A stretch of DNA of 64,000 bases, taken from contig NC_080045.1 in NCBI RefSeq assembly GCF_012489685.1, positions 14,781,648 to 14,845,647 of the forward strand, in the 5' to 3' direction. The DNA comes from Lotus japonicus. Its lineage: Eukaryota; Streptophyta; Magnoliopsida; Fabales; Fabaceae. The notes below the pieces were generated by a model. The model was given only the letters and a program-made list of their open reading frames with translations. It had not been told where the DNA came from and searched no databases. Of the stretch, positions 1-11,727 are shown one piece after another. The translations under genes were made by a program, and so were the position numbers. Position 1 is the stretch's first letter, and each line of letters starts with the position of its first letter.

Positions 1-119
1 ATTTCTAACTTCCCTTTTTTTCACTTCCCCCCCCAACCCCCTAATATTAAAGCTTAGTATTTTCATGGAATCCCTACAGTACCCTCATTATCCCTTACCC
101 TACTTGCCTTTTCTAACTC

Positions 120-2280
120 TAAATTATCCCTCTTTTCCATTCCAACAAAATTACTAATTATATTATCCTTTTCCCCATTAAAAGAGACTCATAATGCCAT
201 CCCAATGTCCCATAATTTATTAGCTTCCAACTCTGCGTTATATGCCCAGAACCTTCTATTTCCTACTTGGATATGAGAATCTTAAATTGAATTACTAAGG
301 CTGTGAACATTATTACTGACCTTTCTTTGATTTGATCTGACCTTCTTCTTGATATTTTCCCTCATTTTCCTGGTTTTACTCTTCTTTTTCACTTGCTTAC
401 CCGATTGCTCCCCCTCTGACCCAGATGTGCTACCCTCCTCTTGAAGTGTTCTCTCTTGTATAGCTTTATCCTTCTTCATTCCTCCTCCCTCTACACCTTG
501 CTCCCGCCCCATGTCATTCATCACCGTCCCATCTTTGCTGTTTGGGCCATCGCACCCTTCTGATGGGTTCACAGGCCCAGACTCAACCGCAACAGCCATG
601 TCACCCCCATTCACAACCTGGTCGCCACCCATTCTATCGTCATCCTCAATTTCCTTACTCAACATTTCTTTGGTTTGCTTTGGCCGTTCATGATTTTCCG
701 TTTCTGCCATTCTGGGTTCATATTGATGACTCAAGTTGACCTCCTTTACTTGGCCCTCATAGTTCCCTTCTTGAGCAATTCGCACACCAACATCCTCTCT
801 TAATGGGCTTTCTGCACTTAGCCCATTACCAAGCTGTTCAATTCCTTCCCAACTTAGATCCACCCTTTCGGGCTCAGTGCTTAGCCTTTTAGCACCATCA
901 CCCAGCCCATTATCACACCAACCCAATGGCAGCATCTCACGTGACCCCTCATTAGTCAAACTTTTCCCCATCTTTCCACTTTCTCTATTATGAGCCGTTG
1001 TATATTCTGAATCCTCCTTCCCATCAATTTCCATAATTACTTTGTCGAGCCCCTCAATAGCATTAATTGAATTACCCTTTGTGTTGAGATCCGCGTCTAT
1101 TCTTACTGACTGGAAACCGGGAACCGCCGGTTCACCTTCCTTCCCGTCCACCTCCTGGAATTCACCATCTAGGCTTACTTCGCCGGAGACAACACCATAA
1201 TTTTCCTTTTCCCATACCGATTCAAATCCCACGCTTCCTGGTACCATCGAGTTACACTCCCAGTCATCCTCTCCTTCTAGTCCACCAAAACTGCTTTCCG
1301 ATTCAGAAGAAGTTGAGTTCATCCCCCCATCATTTTCTCTCTGAACACAGTTGCATCGCTTCAGTACTTCCCCCCCAAGTTCCTCAATGAGCCTGACAGT
1401 TAACGCCAAATCATTGATTTTGACCCTTTTGATTACTGCTATTGGTTCCTGCATCTGAGTTCTCACTAGTATGCGTGCAAAATCAATCCTTGAGTAGCAA
1501 CTTGTGTTTATGTCCATGCACATAAACTAACCGATCCCCCCCACAAGCTGCTCGAAGAAATCATCATGCCAAACATCTAGGGGAACCCCACTACACCTCA
1601 GCCATACAAGTCTACCCGCCGGAGTTAAAGCCGGTGACCACAAACTTACATATTCAAAAATGGTCTCCAGCCAGTCCTCTGCCCCTGACAATAGTTCTTG
1701 CACATTACCCCCATCCACATCTGATAATAAAACCAGGTTATCCCCTAGCTAGGTGTCTGATTTTAATTGAGTTATACCCCAATAGCTGAAACGTTTCATG
1801 GAGCGTTTCCAATTTTAATGGATCATAGAGGCTCCCAACACAGCTATTCCTCAACCATTCCAAATTGTTGCTCTGAAACTGAAGCACTGGCCATTTCCAC
1901 TCTTCCTCATCGTCGCTCTTCCTCGGTATCCACCTCCTCCTCACCGTTCCATGTCGCTTCTTTCCCACTGTGTCGTCCCGGTTATTAGTATTTATTGTTG
2001 GGTGCCCCCGCTCCCCTTGTTTGACAGCTTCTGCATCGGACAATGATTTCCTCTCCACCGTCCTTTCCTTTGCAATGACTCCAGATTTTCCCTTCTAGTA
2101 CTCAATTGCTTTTGCTTCCCCTGTATTCCTCACAAACCTTGGTAGGTTAATTTGCATATTCAAGCTACCCCCAATAACACTAACCAGTTGCTGTTCCAAT
2201 CTCCTTGGCTCCTGCACTTCAAGATATCTAACAAATCCGAACCTTTGTCCCTGCTTGTTCACTTTCTTCGGTATGTTTTG
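120..2280 (-). pseudogene. LINE ORF1-like relic (RRM plus DUF4283-like region)
   Basis: Reading right to left, the first segment (2280-2095) has an RRM-like RNP1 core, GQRFGFVRY. The next segment (2058-1738) has WLRNSCVG and the next (1718-1527) has WSP...RLVWLRCSGVPLDVW, a pattern common in plant LINE ORF1 and DUF4283 proteins. A long acidic, low-complexity region follows (1523-282), ending in a basic stretch, and LINE-like residues continue to about 120. Stops and frame changes separate the segments, so the gene is dead. ORF2 would lie left of the window. The right edge at about 2280 coincides with the start of the duplicated block, which fits either a 5'-truncated LINE insertion or a duplication breakpoint. 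Family assignment is by motif only. Confidence 0.65.
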
Positions 2281-3603
2281 TAGTAGAAATGTCAACAATA
2301 AGGGTTATGCATGCAATCTCACCAACTACATGCATCACTAGCTCAACCACTAGAGGTAGTCGTTTTCTCAAATTCACTTTCTTATTTCGTTTATCTTATA
2401 CTTCGCTTGAGTTGTTGTAGAGAAATGCAACTTTTGAGTTATAGTCATTTGAATTTTTTTTAGGACACAAGAAAAGATGTCGCCTGATAACAAATTGAGT
2501 TAGAACTAAAAAGGTGAAAAGAATGAAATGAGCAACTGTTGCTGTTGGAGAAAATTTTAATTACTTGATCATTTTGTTAATGCGAAAGAATTAGAATTTT
2601 ATATACTTATGTCCAACTTAGCAAATGCGATATATTTTTTTTTTTTGATAAGTCAATTGTATTCAAATAAAGCACAATGGGTGCTTACCCAAATACAAGA
2701 TAGAAAGTAACAAGATTATAGATAAAAGAAGCTACAACATGGACTTTGAAAAATTATCAGATATAACAAACTAATGTACCAACCCCTCAAAAATCTAGAA
2801 AAACCGTCCCCTACAGATGAGAAAGAAATCAGTAACCAACACACCCAACAACAACCCTTCATCCACACCAGATCAGATCAAGGATTTAAAGCAGTGGGTA
2901 GGATTTGAAACCCACTCAAAATTAGAAGCTAAAAAATTCTTCTCCTTTGCCTTTAGCCAAAACCAGGAGCGGAATTGAATTAGCTCAAAAATCCATTCAG
3001 CATTCACTTCCTCATTCTTGAAAATAGCATTGTTCCGAGAGTACCAGATGACGCTAAGGCAAGCTACCCAATTAACAGATAACGCTTTCACAGATTTAGC
3101 ATCTCCTCCCAAAGACGCACGGAACTGGAAAAAGTGGGTTACAGGATCCGCAGGCATAATAGAAACAATTCCAATCCAGTTAATAATTTTTTGCCAGACC
3201 CGCCAACTGATATGGCAGATGAAAAAAAATGGTTACAGAATTCTACCTCTTGCAAGCATAGTCCGCAATCAACAACAGAATGCGATATACTTTTCTTATG
3301 TCAAGTTACAATTAGTTCTTTTTTCCCATTATCATTGTTTGATCAACTTTTTTATTGAATGAAAGTTACATGAGTATGTCGACTAAACTTGTATGCATAA
3401 TTTTGTTTAAGTTCTTGACAGATCAACTTCAACCAACTTCCTAGCATAATTATTGGGATTTTGTTATTAGGTGGTTGAAGCTCTATGATATTATGTTATT
3501 ACCTATGATTGGGTCTTCATGTTTGTCGAATATGGTAACATTAGAAGAAACCTGAAAAATTATATTCCACAAATTAGTTTCATCTCAGCCGACGTTAATA
3601 AGT
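2279..3603. repeat. Left part of duplicated block, copy A
   Basis: Apart from the LINE tail inserted at 2635-3278, this stretch matches 55472-56345 almost base for base in the same orientation. Shared landmarks include GTAGTAGAAATGTCAACAAT at the start and CATCTCAGCCGACGTTAA near the end. No gene is seen. After about 3603, copy A runs into a Copia-bearing region while copy B continues towards a UGT gene. Confidence 0.85.
2635..3278 (-). mobile_element. 5'-truncated LINE (L1-type) insertion
   Basis: The element reads on the minus strand and ends in a poly-A tail, seen as the T run at 2635-2646. It is flanked by an 11-bp direct repeat AATGCGATATA at 2624-2634 and 3279-3289. The paralogous site near 56030 carries the sequence once, with no insertion. 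An internal minus-strand reading frame (3157-2873) has the plant LINE ORF2 C-terminal pattern NWVACLSVIWYSRNNAIF followed by FELIQFRSWFWLKAK. Truncated 5' end, poly-A tail and variable-length duplication are the marks of target-primed reverse transcription. Confidence 0.9.
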
Positions 3604-3631
3604 ACTCCCTCCATTCCTATTTAACTGTCAA
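3601..3631 (+). mobile_element. MITE-like end interrupted by the Copia element
   Basis: TACTCCCTCCATTCC is a terminus typical of plant Stowaway/Tourist-type MITEs. With the Copia removed, the sequence continues at 8787 as GTCAACTTTAAAGAATT and a second TTCCTATTTAACTGT near 8811. Copy B of the block lacks it near 56345. No opposite terminus was found, so this is only a probable fragment. Confidence 0.4.
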
Positions 3632-3799
3632 TGTAAGATTGGATACTCTCACCACAAATTGTGTGTGAGCTAGACAATATTATTTATAATATAATAAAGA
3701 GACAGAATATGCTAAGAATATTCTGAGCATATTACAAAATAAATCAATAATAAAATAAAGGAATATCCCGGAGGATATTACGCCTATTTATCTCTAACA
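3632..3799 (-). repeat. Copia 3' LTR
   Basis: 168 bp, identical to 8619-8786. On the minus strand it begins TGTTAGAGATAAATAGG and ends in CA. Confidence 0.95.
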
Positions 3800-6700
3800 C
3801 CCCCCGTCAAGCTTAGCGTTGGATTAAGACCAACTCGAAGCTTGGATCTAAAAAGTTCAAACAACGGACGAGGTAACGCCTTAGTGAAAATATCAGCAAG
3901 CTGGAGAGAAGTGGGCACATGGCGAACAGCTAATCGACCAGAGGAAACCAGCTCACGGACGAAGTGACAATCCAAGTCAATGTGTTTGGCATGCTTATGA
4001 GCAACGGGATTTTGGGCCATAAACAAAGCACTCTGGTTGTCACTAAGAAGAAGAGGAGTCACGGATAACCGAACACGCAACTCATGAAGAAGATTAAGCA
4101 ACCAAACAAGCTCAGAAGCAGTATTGGCCATAGCTCGGTACTCAGATTCACAACTAGAGCGAGCAACAGTAGGTTGTTTCTTGGCACTCCAGGACAAAAG
4201 ATTATCACCAAGAAAAATGGCATAGCCATAAGTAGAGCGACGAGTGTCCGTGCAACGAGCCCAATCAGCATCACTATAACCAAGAACAGCGGGGGAAGCG
4301 GTACGACGAAACGTAAGACCAAAATGTTGCGTGCCACATACATAACGAAGAATGCATTTGAAAGCCTGAAAATGATCCACAGTCGGAGCCTGAAGGAACT
4401 GACTAACGGTGTTAACAGCAAATGACAAGTCAGGGCGAGTAATAGTCAAGTACTGCAAGGCCCCAACCAGAGAGCGATAATGCGTAGGATCTGAGTAAGC
4501 CTCACCAGAACTGACAAGATGAGAGCCAGCAGCCAAGGGCGTAGAAACATGACTGGCCTCAAGCATCATAGCACGAGAAAGCAAATCATGTGCATATTTG
4601 GCTTGTCCCAAGAACAAGCCATCAGTAGTATAAGTGATCTCAAGACCAAGGAAGTAGCCAAGCTTACCCAAATATTTAATAGCGAACTCGGCATTAAGGC
4701 GAGCAATAAACTGAGTCAGAAGAGAGGGATCACTACCGGTAAGAATGATGTCATCCACATACACAAGAAGATAAAGAGTAATATGTCCTGTGTAGAAAAA
4801 GAACAAGGATGGATCAGCCCGACTACACGAAAAACCATAACGTAGGAGAAAGGAGCTCAAGCGTTGAAACCAAGCACGAGGCGCCTGTTTAAGGCCATAG
4901 AGGGCCTTGTTCAACCGACACACATGAGTCGGAAAACGAGGATCAACGAACCCAGGAGGCTGCTCCATATAAACAGTTTCTGTGAGATGACCATGAAGAA
5001 ATGCATTTTTGACATCCAACTGATGAAGCTGCCAATTATTAAGCACGGCAAGAGATAAAATAAGGCGTACAGTAGTAGCTTTGACAACAGGACTGAAAGT
5101 AAGAGAGTAATCAAACCCTGGAATCTGAGTGAAACCCTAGGCCACCAAACGCGCTTTTAAGCGCTCAACAGTGCCGTCACTATGGAATTTAGTGCGAAAA
5201 ACCCATTTACTTCCAACAACATTGGTAGTGGAAGGACGAGGAACCAAAGTCCAAGTACAATTTTTATGAAGAGCGGAAAGTTCATCCTCCATCGCTGCCA
5301 ACCAATGAGGATGCGTCATCGCAGATTTGAATCCCTTAGGCTCAGTAACAGTATGCAAAGCAGTAAGAAGTCCAGTAGGCTGAGTATGAACCAAGGCATA
5401 ACGCAGATTCGGCTTAAAAATACCATTTTGAGAGCGAGTCTGCGGACGAGCAGCAACAGGAGCAAGTGGTCCCTGAGCCACTGCAGGAGGAGGAGGAGGA
5501 GCCGGCGGTGAAGTAGGCGGAGCCTGAGTCACAATAGGAGGGGTGGCCGGCTGTGCTGGGGAAGCAAGAGCTGGCGAAGGGGGGCATCATCCAGAGGAAC
5601 CGGCGAAGGTGGTGCAGCATCAGGAGGAACCAGCAGAACATCTGGGTCAGCACAAGACGAATAAGGCAGAGAACTAGTCGGTGAGGAACTCTCCGGAACA
5701 ACAGGAATAACAGGGTGTGAAGATGGAGAAGATCCCGCAACCGGTTCATAAAATGTAGAAGTCACCAAGTCATGGGGAGAAGAGTTTGAACCTGCAAAAG
5801 GGAAGCAAAATTCATCAAATTGAGCATGACGGGACACATAAGTGCGAGAAGTCGTCGGATCGAAGCATTTGAATCCCTTGTGTGTGCTGCTGTATCCCAG
5901 AAATATGCAAGGAGTGCTCCGAGGACTAAATTTATTTTTCATGTAGGGACGCAAGCATGGAAACACCCGACATCCAAAAGGATGGAAATTAGCATACGTA
6001 GGGGCAACCTGAAATAGGAGCTGAAATGGAATCTGATCAGATAACACCTTAGAGGGGACACGATTAATAATGTATACCACAGAACTGAAGGCATCAACCC
6101 AATAGGAAGTAGGGACATGCGAGTGATACAACATAGCAAGTCCAAGCTCAAGAACATGTCTGTGTTTCCGTTCAACCCGGCCATTCTGAGCCTGAGTGTG
6201 AGGGCATGAAAAACGATGAAGCACTCCAGAAGAAGTAAACAAAGTATGTACCTTGTTATTTGTGAATTCAGTGCCGTTGTCACTTTGAAAAACTTTGATC
6301 GACCGAGAAAATTGGTTTTCCACAAACACTTTGAAGCGAAGAAGAACATCATAAAAATCAGACTTACGCTTCAATGGATAAAACCAAGTAAAACGGGAGA
6401 AGTCATCAACAAATATAGCAAAGTAAGAAAAATCATCAACAGAAGCAACGGGAGACGGTCCCCACAAGTAACAATGAATAAGATCTAAAACTGCAGAAGC
6501 TCGCTTATTATTATCATAAAATACTAATCGTTTACTTTTGGCCATTTGACACGAAGTGCAACAAATGGGCTTAGGAAAAATAGAGGAAACAGCTAAACAA
6601 CCATGTTTATGCAATAGTTTGATAACATCAAAATGGACGTGTCCTAATCTTGAGTGCCACAATTCAAAGGAGGCACGGGGTAAGGGAGAACTGGTAGTAA

Positions 6701-8051
6701 GCAACGCCTGCGAGTCCTGATTCAGCACATAAAGTCCTTGATCACATCGGCCCCTTCCCAGAACGGCGCCTGTCTTTCGGTTCTGAATCACAAAAGAATC
6801 ATCCAGAAAAATGGCTTTAGCATGATTGTCACGAGTCAATTTACTAACAGAAACAAGATTTTTAGTTAACTGCGGTACAACCAAAACATTAGATAAAGGA
6901 ACAGAATGTGAAACAGAACGAGAACCAGTGTGAGTAATATGTAAACCAGCCCCATTACCCACAAGAACACGGTCATTACCAGAATAAGCCTGAGAGTCCG
7001 TCAACTGAGATAGAGAAGGAGTCATATGAGAGGTGGCACCTGTATCCATATACCAATCAGAACGGTTGGAGGTATCCAACGAACAACCTGCAGCAAATGA
7101 TTCTGCAAAATTTGCAGACTTAGAAGAACGATCCCAGCGAACCGGACACTTATCAGCATAATGACCCTGCTCACGACAAATTTGACAGCGAGGCGTATAA
7201 GAGCCACGGCGGCCAGAGCCACCATTGTTGCGTCGCTGACGAGATCCTCCATTAGAGTTTCCACGATTTCCACCACGAGAACCGCCACCGGAATTACCAC
7301 GGTTGCCACTATTGGAAGACTGAGTACCAGAAGAGCGGGGTTGATTGCTCGCATGGAAGGCAGCCGGCGGAGGAGTCACTGATTCCTCAAGAGAAGCCTG
7401 AAAAATAGCATGGCTCTCGACCTTACAAAGAATGTCAGTAAAGAAAGGTAGGGGTACCTGATCAAGCTGACCCGTGGAAAAATTGGCATATGAGGGGCCA
7501 AGACCACGAAGGAACCAGTGAACTTTATCATCATTAGGCACAGGGGCACCAATAGCAGCCAGCTGATCACAGATAGTGCGAAATTTCCGCCCGTACTCAG
7601 AAACTGATAGAGAACCACGACGCATGAGTTGAAGTTCATCACGGAGACGTAGTTCACGTGCCTTGCTGCGAGAGGCATAAGCAAAGTGTAAAACAACCCA
7701 TACATCACGAGCAGTGGTTGCGCTTAGAGTCTCAGATAAGGCCTCCTCAGTGAGGGAAGAAATAAGCAGACTGTTGACATTACGATCTCGAGCCTGCCAC
7801 TCAGCATAAAGAGGATTTGGAGAAGGAGCACCATTGCGTTGTGGTTGAGCAACGGCTGATGCAAATGTCTGTTGAATAAATTCCGGCGGAGGATTGACGG
7901 TAGGGTCAGCAATATCATACAAGTTCTGATTCTGAAGAAGAGCAGTAACCTGTTTACGCCAGAGAAGAAAATTATCTGGTTTAAGTTTCACCGTAAGCAT
8001 ATGCACCAATGTGTTCATGGAAAAAGTCGGAGGAGTAGCATCGGAAGCCAT
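3784..8051 (-). pseudogene. Copia gag-pol polyprotein, disrupted
   Basis: The reading frame starts at 8051, soon after the 5' LTR. It contains a UBN2/gag region, a glycine/arginine-rich stretch, a CX2CX4HX4C zinc knuckle (CQICREQGHYADKC), protease motif MDTGA, the pre-integrase LWHSRLGH motif and an integrase core with VDDFSRF. A frame shift occurs around 5530-5590, in or near a G-rich run. A 131-codon segment (5532-5137) then ends in a TAG in the conserved region where KARLVAKGF is usual. The reverse transcriptase and RNase H frame (5046-3784) follows, with QLHQLDVKNAFLHG, YVDDIILTG and DNQSALF. With one frameshift and one nonsense codon it cannot make a full polyprotein, but most domains remain open. 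Confidence 0.93.
3800..3810 (-). other. Copia polypurine tract
   Basis: Minus-strand TTGACGGGGGG lies directly upstream of the 3' LTR. This is the expected place for the plus-strand primer of reverse transcription. Confidence 0.8.
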
Positions 8052-8605
8052 GGGAAAATGGGAACAACTGTGTCAAAAAATAGCAATAACCTTCCAGCAA
8101 ATTAAAGCTCAACTCCTGGTCAACAAAAAATTTCTCAATCTGGCAAAAAACATCCAAAAGCTGGAGAGAGAAAAAAAAATTAAATACAAAACCAGTGAAA
8201 TTCCAAAAAAATAATAATCTGACGACGCAGGGCTGAAACGGTCGCTGGCGGCGCACGTGGGGCGAGGACCTGGCACGGAATCTGTTGACTGGCGGCGCAT
8301 GTGGGGCGAGGAGAGACAAGGACGCACAGAGCACGAGGTCTGGCAGCAGGGCTGGCGTGTCGGGCTCGTGGGAGGCACCAGGGACACGCGCGGCACGCGC
8401 AAAAAGAAGACGTCAGCAGGGACAAGGTGATGTCGGCTGCACAGGAATGACGTCAGCGGTGCAAAGAACGAGACAGGAAAGCTGCTGCACGGGTGGCGGC
8501 TGTGAAGAAAAAGCAAAGCACTTGCACGGAAAGCAAGGCTACGGGCACAGCTAAGAAAAAGAGAGAGAAAGTGACGACAGGTTTGGAGGCTAGGGTTTGA
8601 ACCAA

Positions 8606-8618
8606 AAACCTGATACCA
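8606..8618 (-). other. Copia primer binding site (tRNA-iMet type)
   Basis: Directly inside the 5' LTR, the minus strand reads TGGTATCAGG. Its first nine bases match the usual initiator-Met PBS TGGTATCAGAGC. Confidence 0.8.
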
Positions 8619-8786
8619 TGTAAGATTGGATACTCTCACCACAAATTGTGTGTGAGCTAGACAATATTATTTATAATATAATAAAGAGACAGAATATGCT
8701 AAGAATATTCTGAGCATATTACAAAATAAATCAATAATAAAATAAAGGAATATCCCGGAGGATATTACGCCTATTTATCTCTAACA
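8619..8786 (-). repeat. Copia 5' LTR
   Basis: 168 bp, identical to the 3632-3799 copy and followed by the GTCAA target duplication. Confidence 0.95.
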
Positions 8787-8791
8787 GTCAA

Positions 8792-9939
8792 CTTTAAAGA
8801 ATTTATTTTGTTCCTATTTAACTGTTCACTTAGTGGTGAATTGCCCCTTAGCCTACAATGTTTACCTCAGACGACCGTCTTTAAATAACTTAGGGGCTTT
8901 AACCTCGACTCGGTACATGCTCTTAAAATTTGTCAACAAAGATGGAGTGGTGATTGATGTTCAGGGTAGACAAGAAGCGGCTAGAAGTTGGTAGAACATC
9001 AGCTTGGATATTGATAAGAAGGGGTCTCGCTTAGACAACTTAATGATCTGCTCGACACATACAATCTTCAACAAGTATCCGCCATAAAAAATCACAATCT
9101 TGTGAATTTTACATTTGTCAAGCAATTTCCAATTTCACTTCTCGTTTCAATTCTACCATGTTTAAAATTGATAAAGCTGACTATTGATGTTTCAAGAAAT
9201 TGCTTTTGTGTTTAAGAGTTTTGCTTGCAGATTAAAAAGTCCAAGCAGATTTGACCTTTAAAAAGTAATCCACTTAAGGAATATAGTACGTTTGTCTTAG
9301 CATGGATTGCACCCAAGTAACCATTTTCAGGGATACTATCCATGAAGATTGAGCAGAAGTAACATTTTTCAACGATACAGTCCAACCGAGCGGTGAGCAC
9401 ATGTAACCCTTTTAAGGAATACAACCTTAAATATCTCCAAAAAAAAAAAAAAGATGAGACATAAATAACCATTTTCAAGGATACAATCCACCACAATACT
9501 ACAGGAGGATAACTTACAAACATGTGCACTCTCTTGTGTTTATTTTAATTAGAGTTATGAATTATCATTGATGAACCTCAAAATAGTACATACTACCACA
9601 TTTTTCTTTTCACTTATTTTCTTTCTTCCCATCACAATGCATACATCAAATTTTTAACTTCTCTAATATATATCTTCTTTTCTCTCGATCTTTAGGTTTT
9701 TACACCTATTTGGTGTTCACCAAACATTTTCCTTTCAATTAATATATATGCTCTCACTTTCAATGTAATTAACAAACCTTAATGACCATATATAAAACAA
9801 AAACTGGACGGCAGCAGCACATTTTTAAATAAAGAACCATGCATGTGGGCGGCTCCCTCTGACTCAGAACAAATTCAATATCATTAATAAACCACTATTT
9901 CATGATAATTAAACAAATGAAACCGTGGGCATGCTTGGC
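8792..9939. other. Intergenic, no gene seen
   Basis: AT-rich spacer with only short open frames lacking recognisable motifs. The first bases probably continue the MITE-like sequence cut by the Copia element. Confidence 0.6.
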
Positions 9940-10139
9940 TGTTTTTGGACACGGGAAGAAGGGATTGTTTGCTCTATTTGAAGGCCGGGTCTGGTTGTTT
10001 GTACTGGCATAGGAACGATGGTGATTGATTTCTTTGGTTTAGGATGGTGTTTTTTCTTTCCTGGCTTTCTTGGAGGATATATATTATGAGATTTGGAAAT
10101 TTGAATTCTTTTTCCTGCACTAAGTTTTTATTCCAATGA
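9940..10139 (+). mobile_element. LINE 3'-region fragment, left of the CACTA
   Basis: The sequence up to TTATTCCAATGAG (10128-10140) appears to continue at 22206 with GGTTTTTCTTAATAAGG and a LINE-type 3' tail. The CACTA therefore seems to split one LINE tail. The left limit is approximate and rests on resemblance to plant LINE 3' ends. Confidence 0.4.
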
Positions 10140-10159
10140 GACTAGTACAAAAAATAGAT

Positions 10160-10450
10160 AAGGTAGCGGTTAAAATATAGCAAAGGTAGTGGTTATAACC
10201 GCAGAAAAGCAAGGCATAGCCATAGACTGTGTCCAACAGTAGTGGTTCATAACCGCTACCTTTAAACATTAAAGGCAGCGGTTGGTTTTTAAGGAACCGC
10301 TACCAATACTGCACAAATAACACCACCAGCGAGCTTCAAAGGTAGCCGTTTTAACCGCTGCCTTTGGATAGGATTAGTAGCGGTTATAACCGTTGCCTTT
10401 GGTTTGATATTAACAACAAAGGCAGCTGTTCCAAACCGTTGCGTTAATTT
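10160..10450. repeat. Left subterminal repeat array of the CACTA
   Basis: Direct and inverted copies of a roughly 12-bp motif, GGTAGCGGTT / AACCGCTACC, are spaced through this region, for example AAAGGCAGCGGTT and TAACCGCTACC. In CACTA elements such motifs bind element-encoded protein; that role is inferred here from the family. Confidence 0.8.
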
Positions 10451-11727
10451 TTTTTGTTTTTTTTTTATTTTTAATATATTGTTAGTAACGTAGGCATTCA
10501 CATTCCTTGCTAAAAGAAACATGCTAAATATTTTTCCAAACGAAAATTTACATAGTTCCCAAGTATCTTGATTATGTAATAATATTTGCTAAATGGAAAT
10601 ACAATAAAACATGACAAAGTTCATCTTTTAAGGTTGCCAAACAAAATAGGCTAAAATAAACATACATATTAAGTGTATACACCTACACATATAATAATGA
10701 AAGAGTAAGTACGATACAAAAATATGACCACCAAATTCTCCAATAGCTTGCTCATTAAAATCCAAAAGACTTCACTATATCCATAAACCTGCATCAATAA
10801 AACAAGAATCCAAACAAGTCAACATGCATGTGATAATACAATTACAACATTATCAAAGCACGAGCAAAGAGGGCTATGACATAAACAACGCTAAGCCATG
10901 AACCTCTAAAATCAACCGATAAAATTAAATTCAAGTCCTCACATCTTCTATTTTAGCTACCCTAGCAAAATTAAGATTTTAACAATGAACCCAACACTTG
11001 GTTGTACCATTATTATTTTTACAAAACAGAACAAAGAGTACACAGCAGGTAGCAAAAGGTTCATGTCACCCAAAAATATACACAAGAAATTGAACAACAA
11101 TGAAATAACAACAAAGGAAACAAAAACAAAAGTTGGGCAGCAAAAAAGGCAAAGAGAACCAGCAGCAAATAGCACAGGACATCAACCATTCCAACATCCG
11201 AGAGGGAGAGAAAGACCAACAAAGGGCAGGGCAGTATAGTAGCCACATTAGCAGTAGGAAACAACAGTAGCAAAGGTGATGAAAATGTACAAAAAGCAAC
11301 AAGAAAAATGAACCGAAACTTCATAAATATTTGACCAAAAAAAACTTAAACGATATCATGTTGTTGGTATTGTGATCATGCTGATTTGGGTGATGAAAAT
11401 GTACAAAAAGCAACAACAAAACGATTGGCCCATTGTATACATAAGCCCATGATTAATGGCTCATGACTGTAATTTAAAGGAACCGGCAAGCAAATATTTA
11501 TAGGGGTACATGGTTATATGAACTGTAGGGAATATGTGGTGCTACATAACCTAAAAGAATTTTTCATATGCGGTGTTTTTTACAGTATTGATTTTGGGTC
11601 ATTTCTATCTTATTCATATCCAATTAAAAAAAAAACAAAACAAACCAATCAGAAACACGAAAATTATAAAAAGACCAAAATGAAAGGCAACAAGAAATTA
11701 AACACATACCAACAATATGTTCAGCTA
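10451..11727. other. CACTA internal non-coding region
   Basis: Between the left subterminal repeats and the stop codon of the second CACTA gene. AT-rich, with no coding motif found. Confidence 0.6.

Larger units (their letters stand above)
3632..8786 (-). mobile_element. Full-length Ty1/Copia retrotransposon with identical LTRs
   Basis: Two 168-bp LTRs (TG...CA) at 3632-3799 and 8619-8786 show no difference by eye. They are flanked by the 5-bp target duplication GTCAA at 3627-3631 and 8787-8791. The element is on the minus strand: the primer binding site follows the right LTR and the polypurine tract precedes the left one. Domain order gag, protease, integrase, reverse transcriptase, RNase H is that of Copia. 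Identical LTRs imply a recent insertion, although the coding region is broken in two places. Confidence 0.97.

Noticed and set aside
8285..8554. Open frames on both strands in the GC-rich leader next to the Copia 5' LTR
   Set aside because: They lie between the primer site and gag, have no conserved motifs and are best explained as untranslated leader of the element.
9212..9529. 105-residue minus-strand frame
   Set aside because: No recognisable domain, AT-rich composition and poly-Phe stretch from an A run; likely chance.
10957..11324. Overlapping short hydrophobic frames
   Set aside because: Low-complexity translations of AT/CA-rich CACTA interior; no family motif and no splice link to the CACTA genes.
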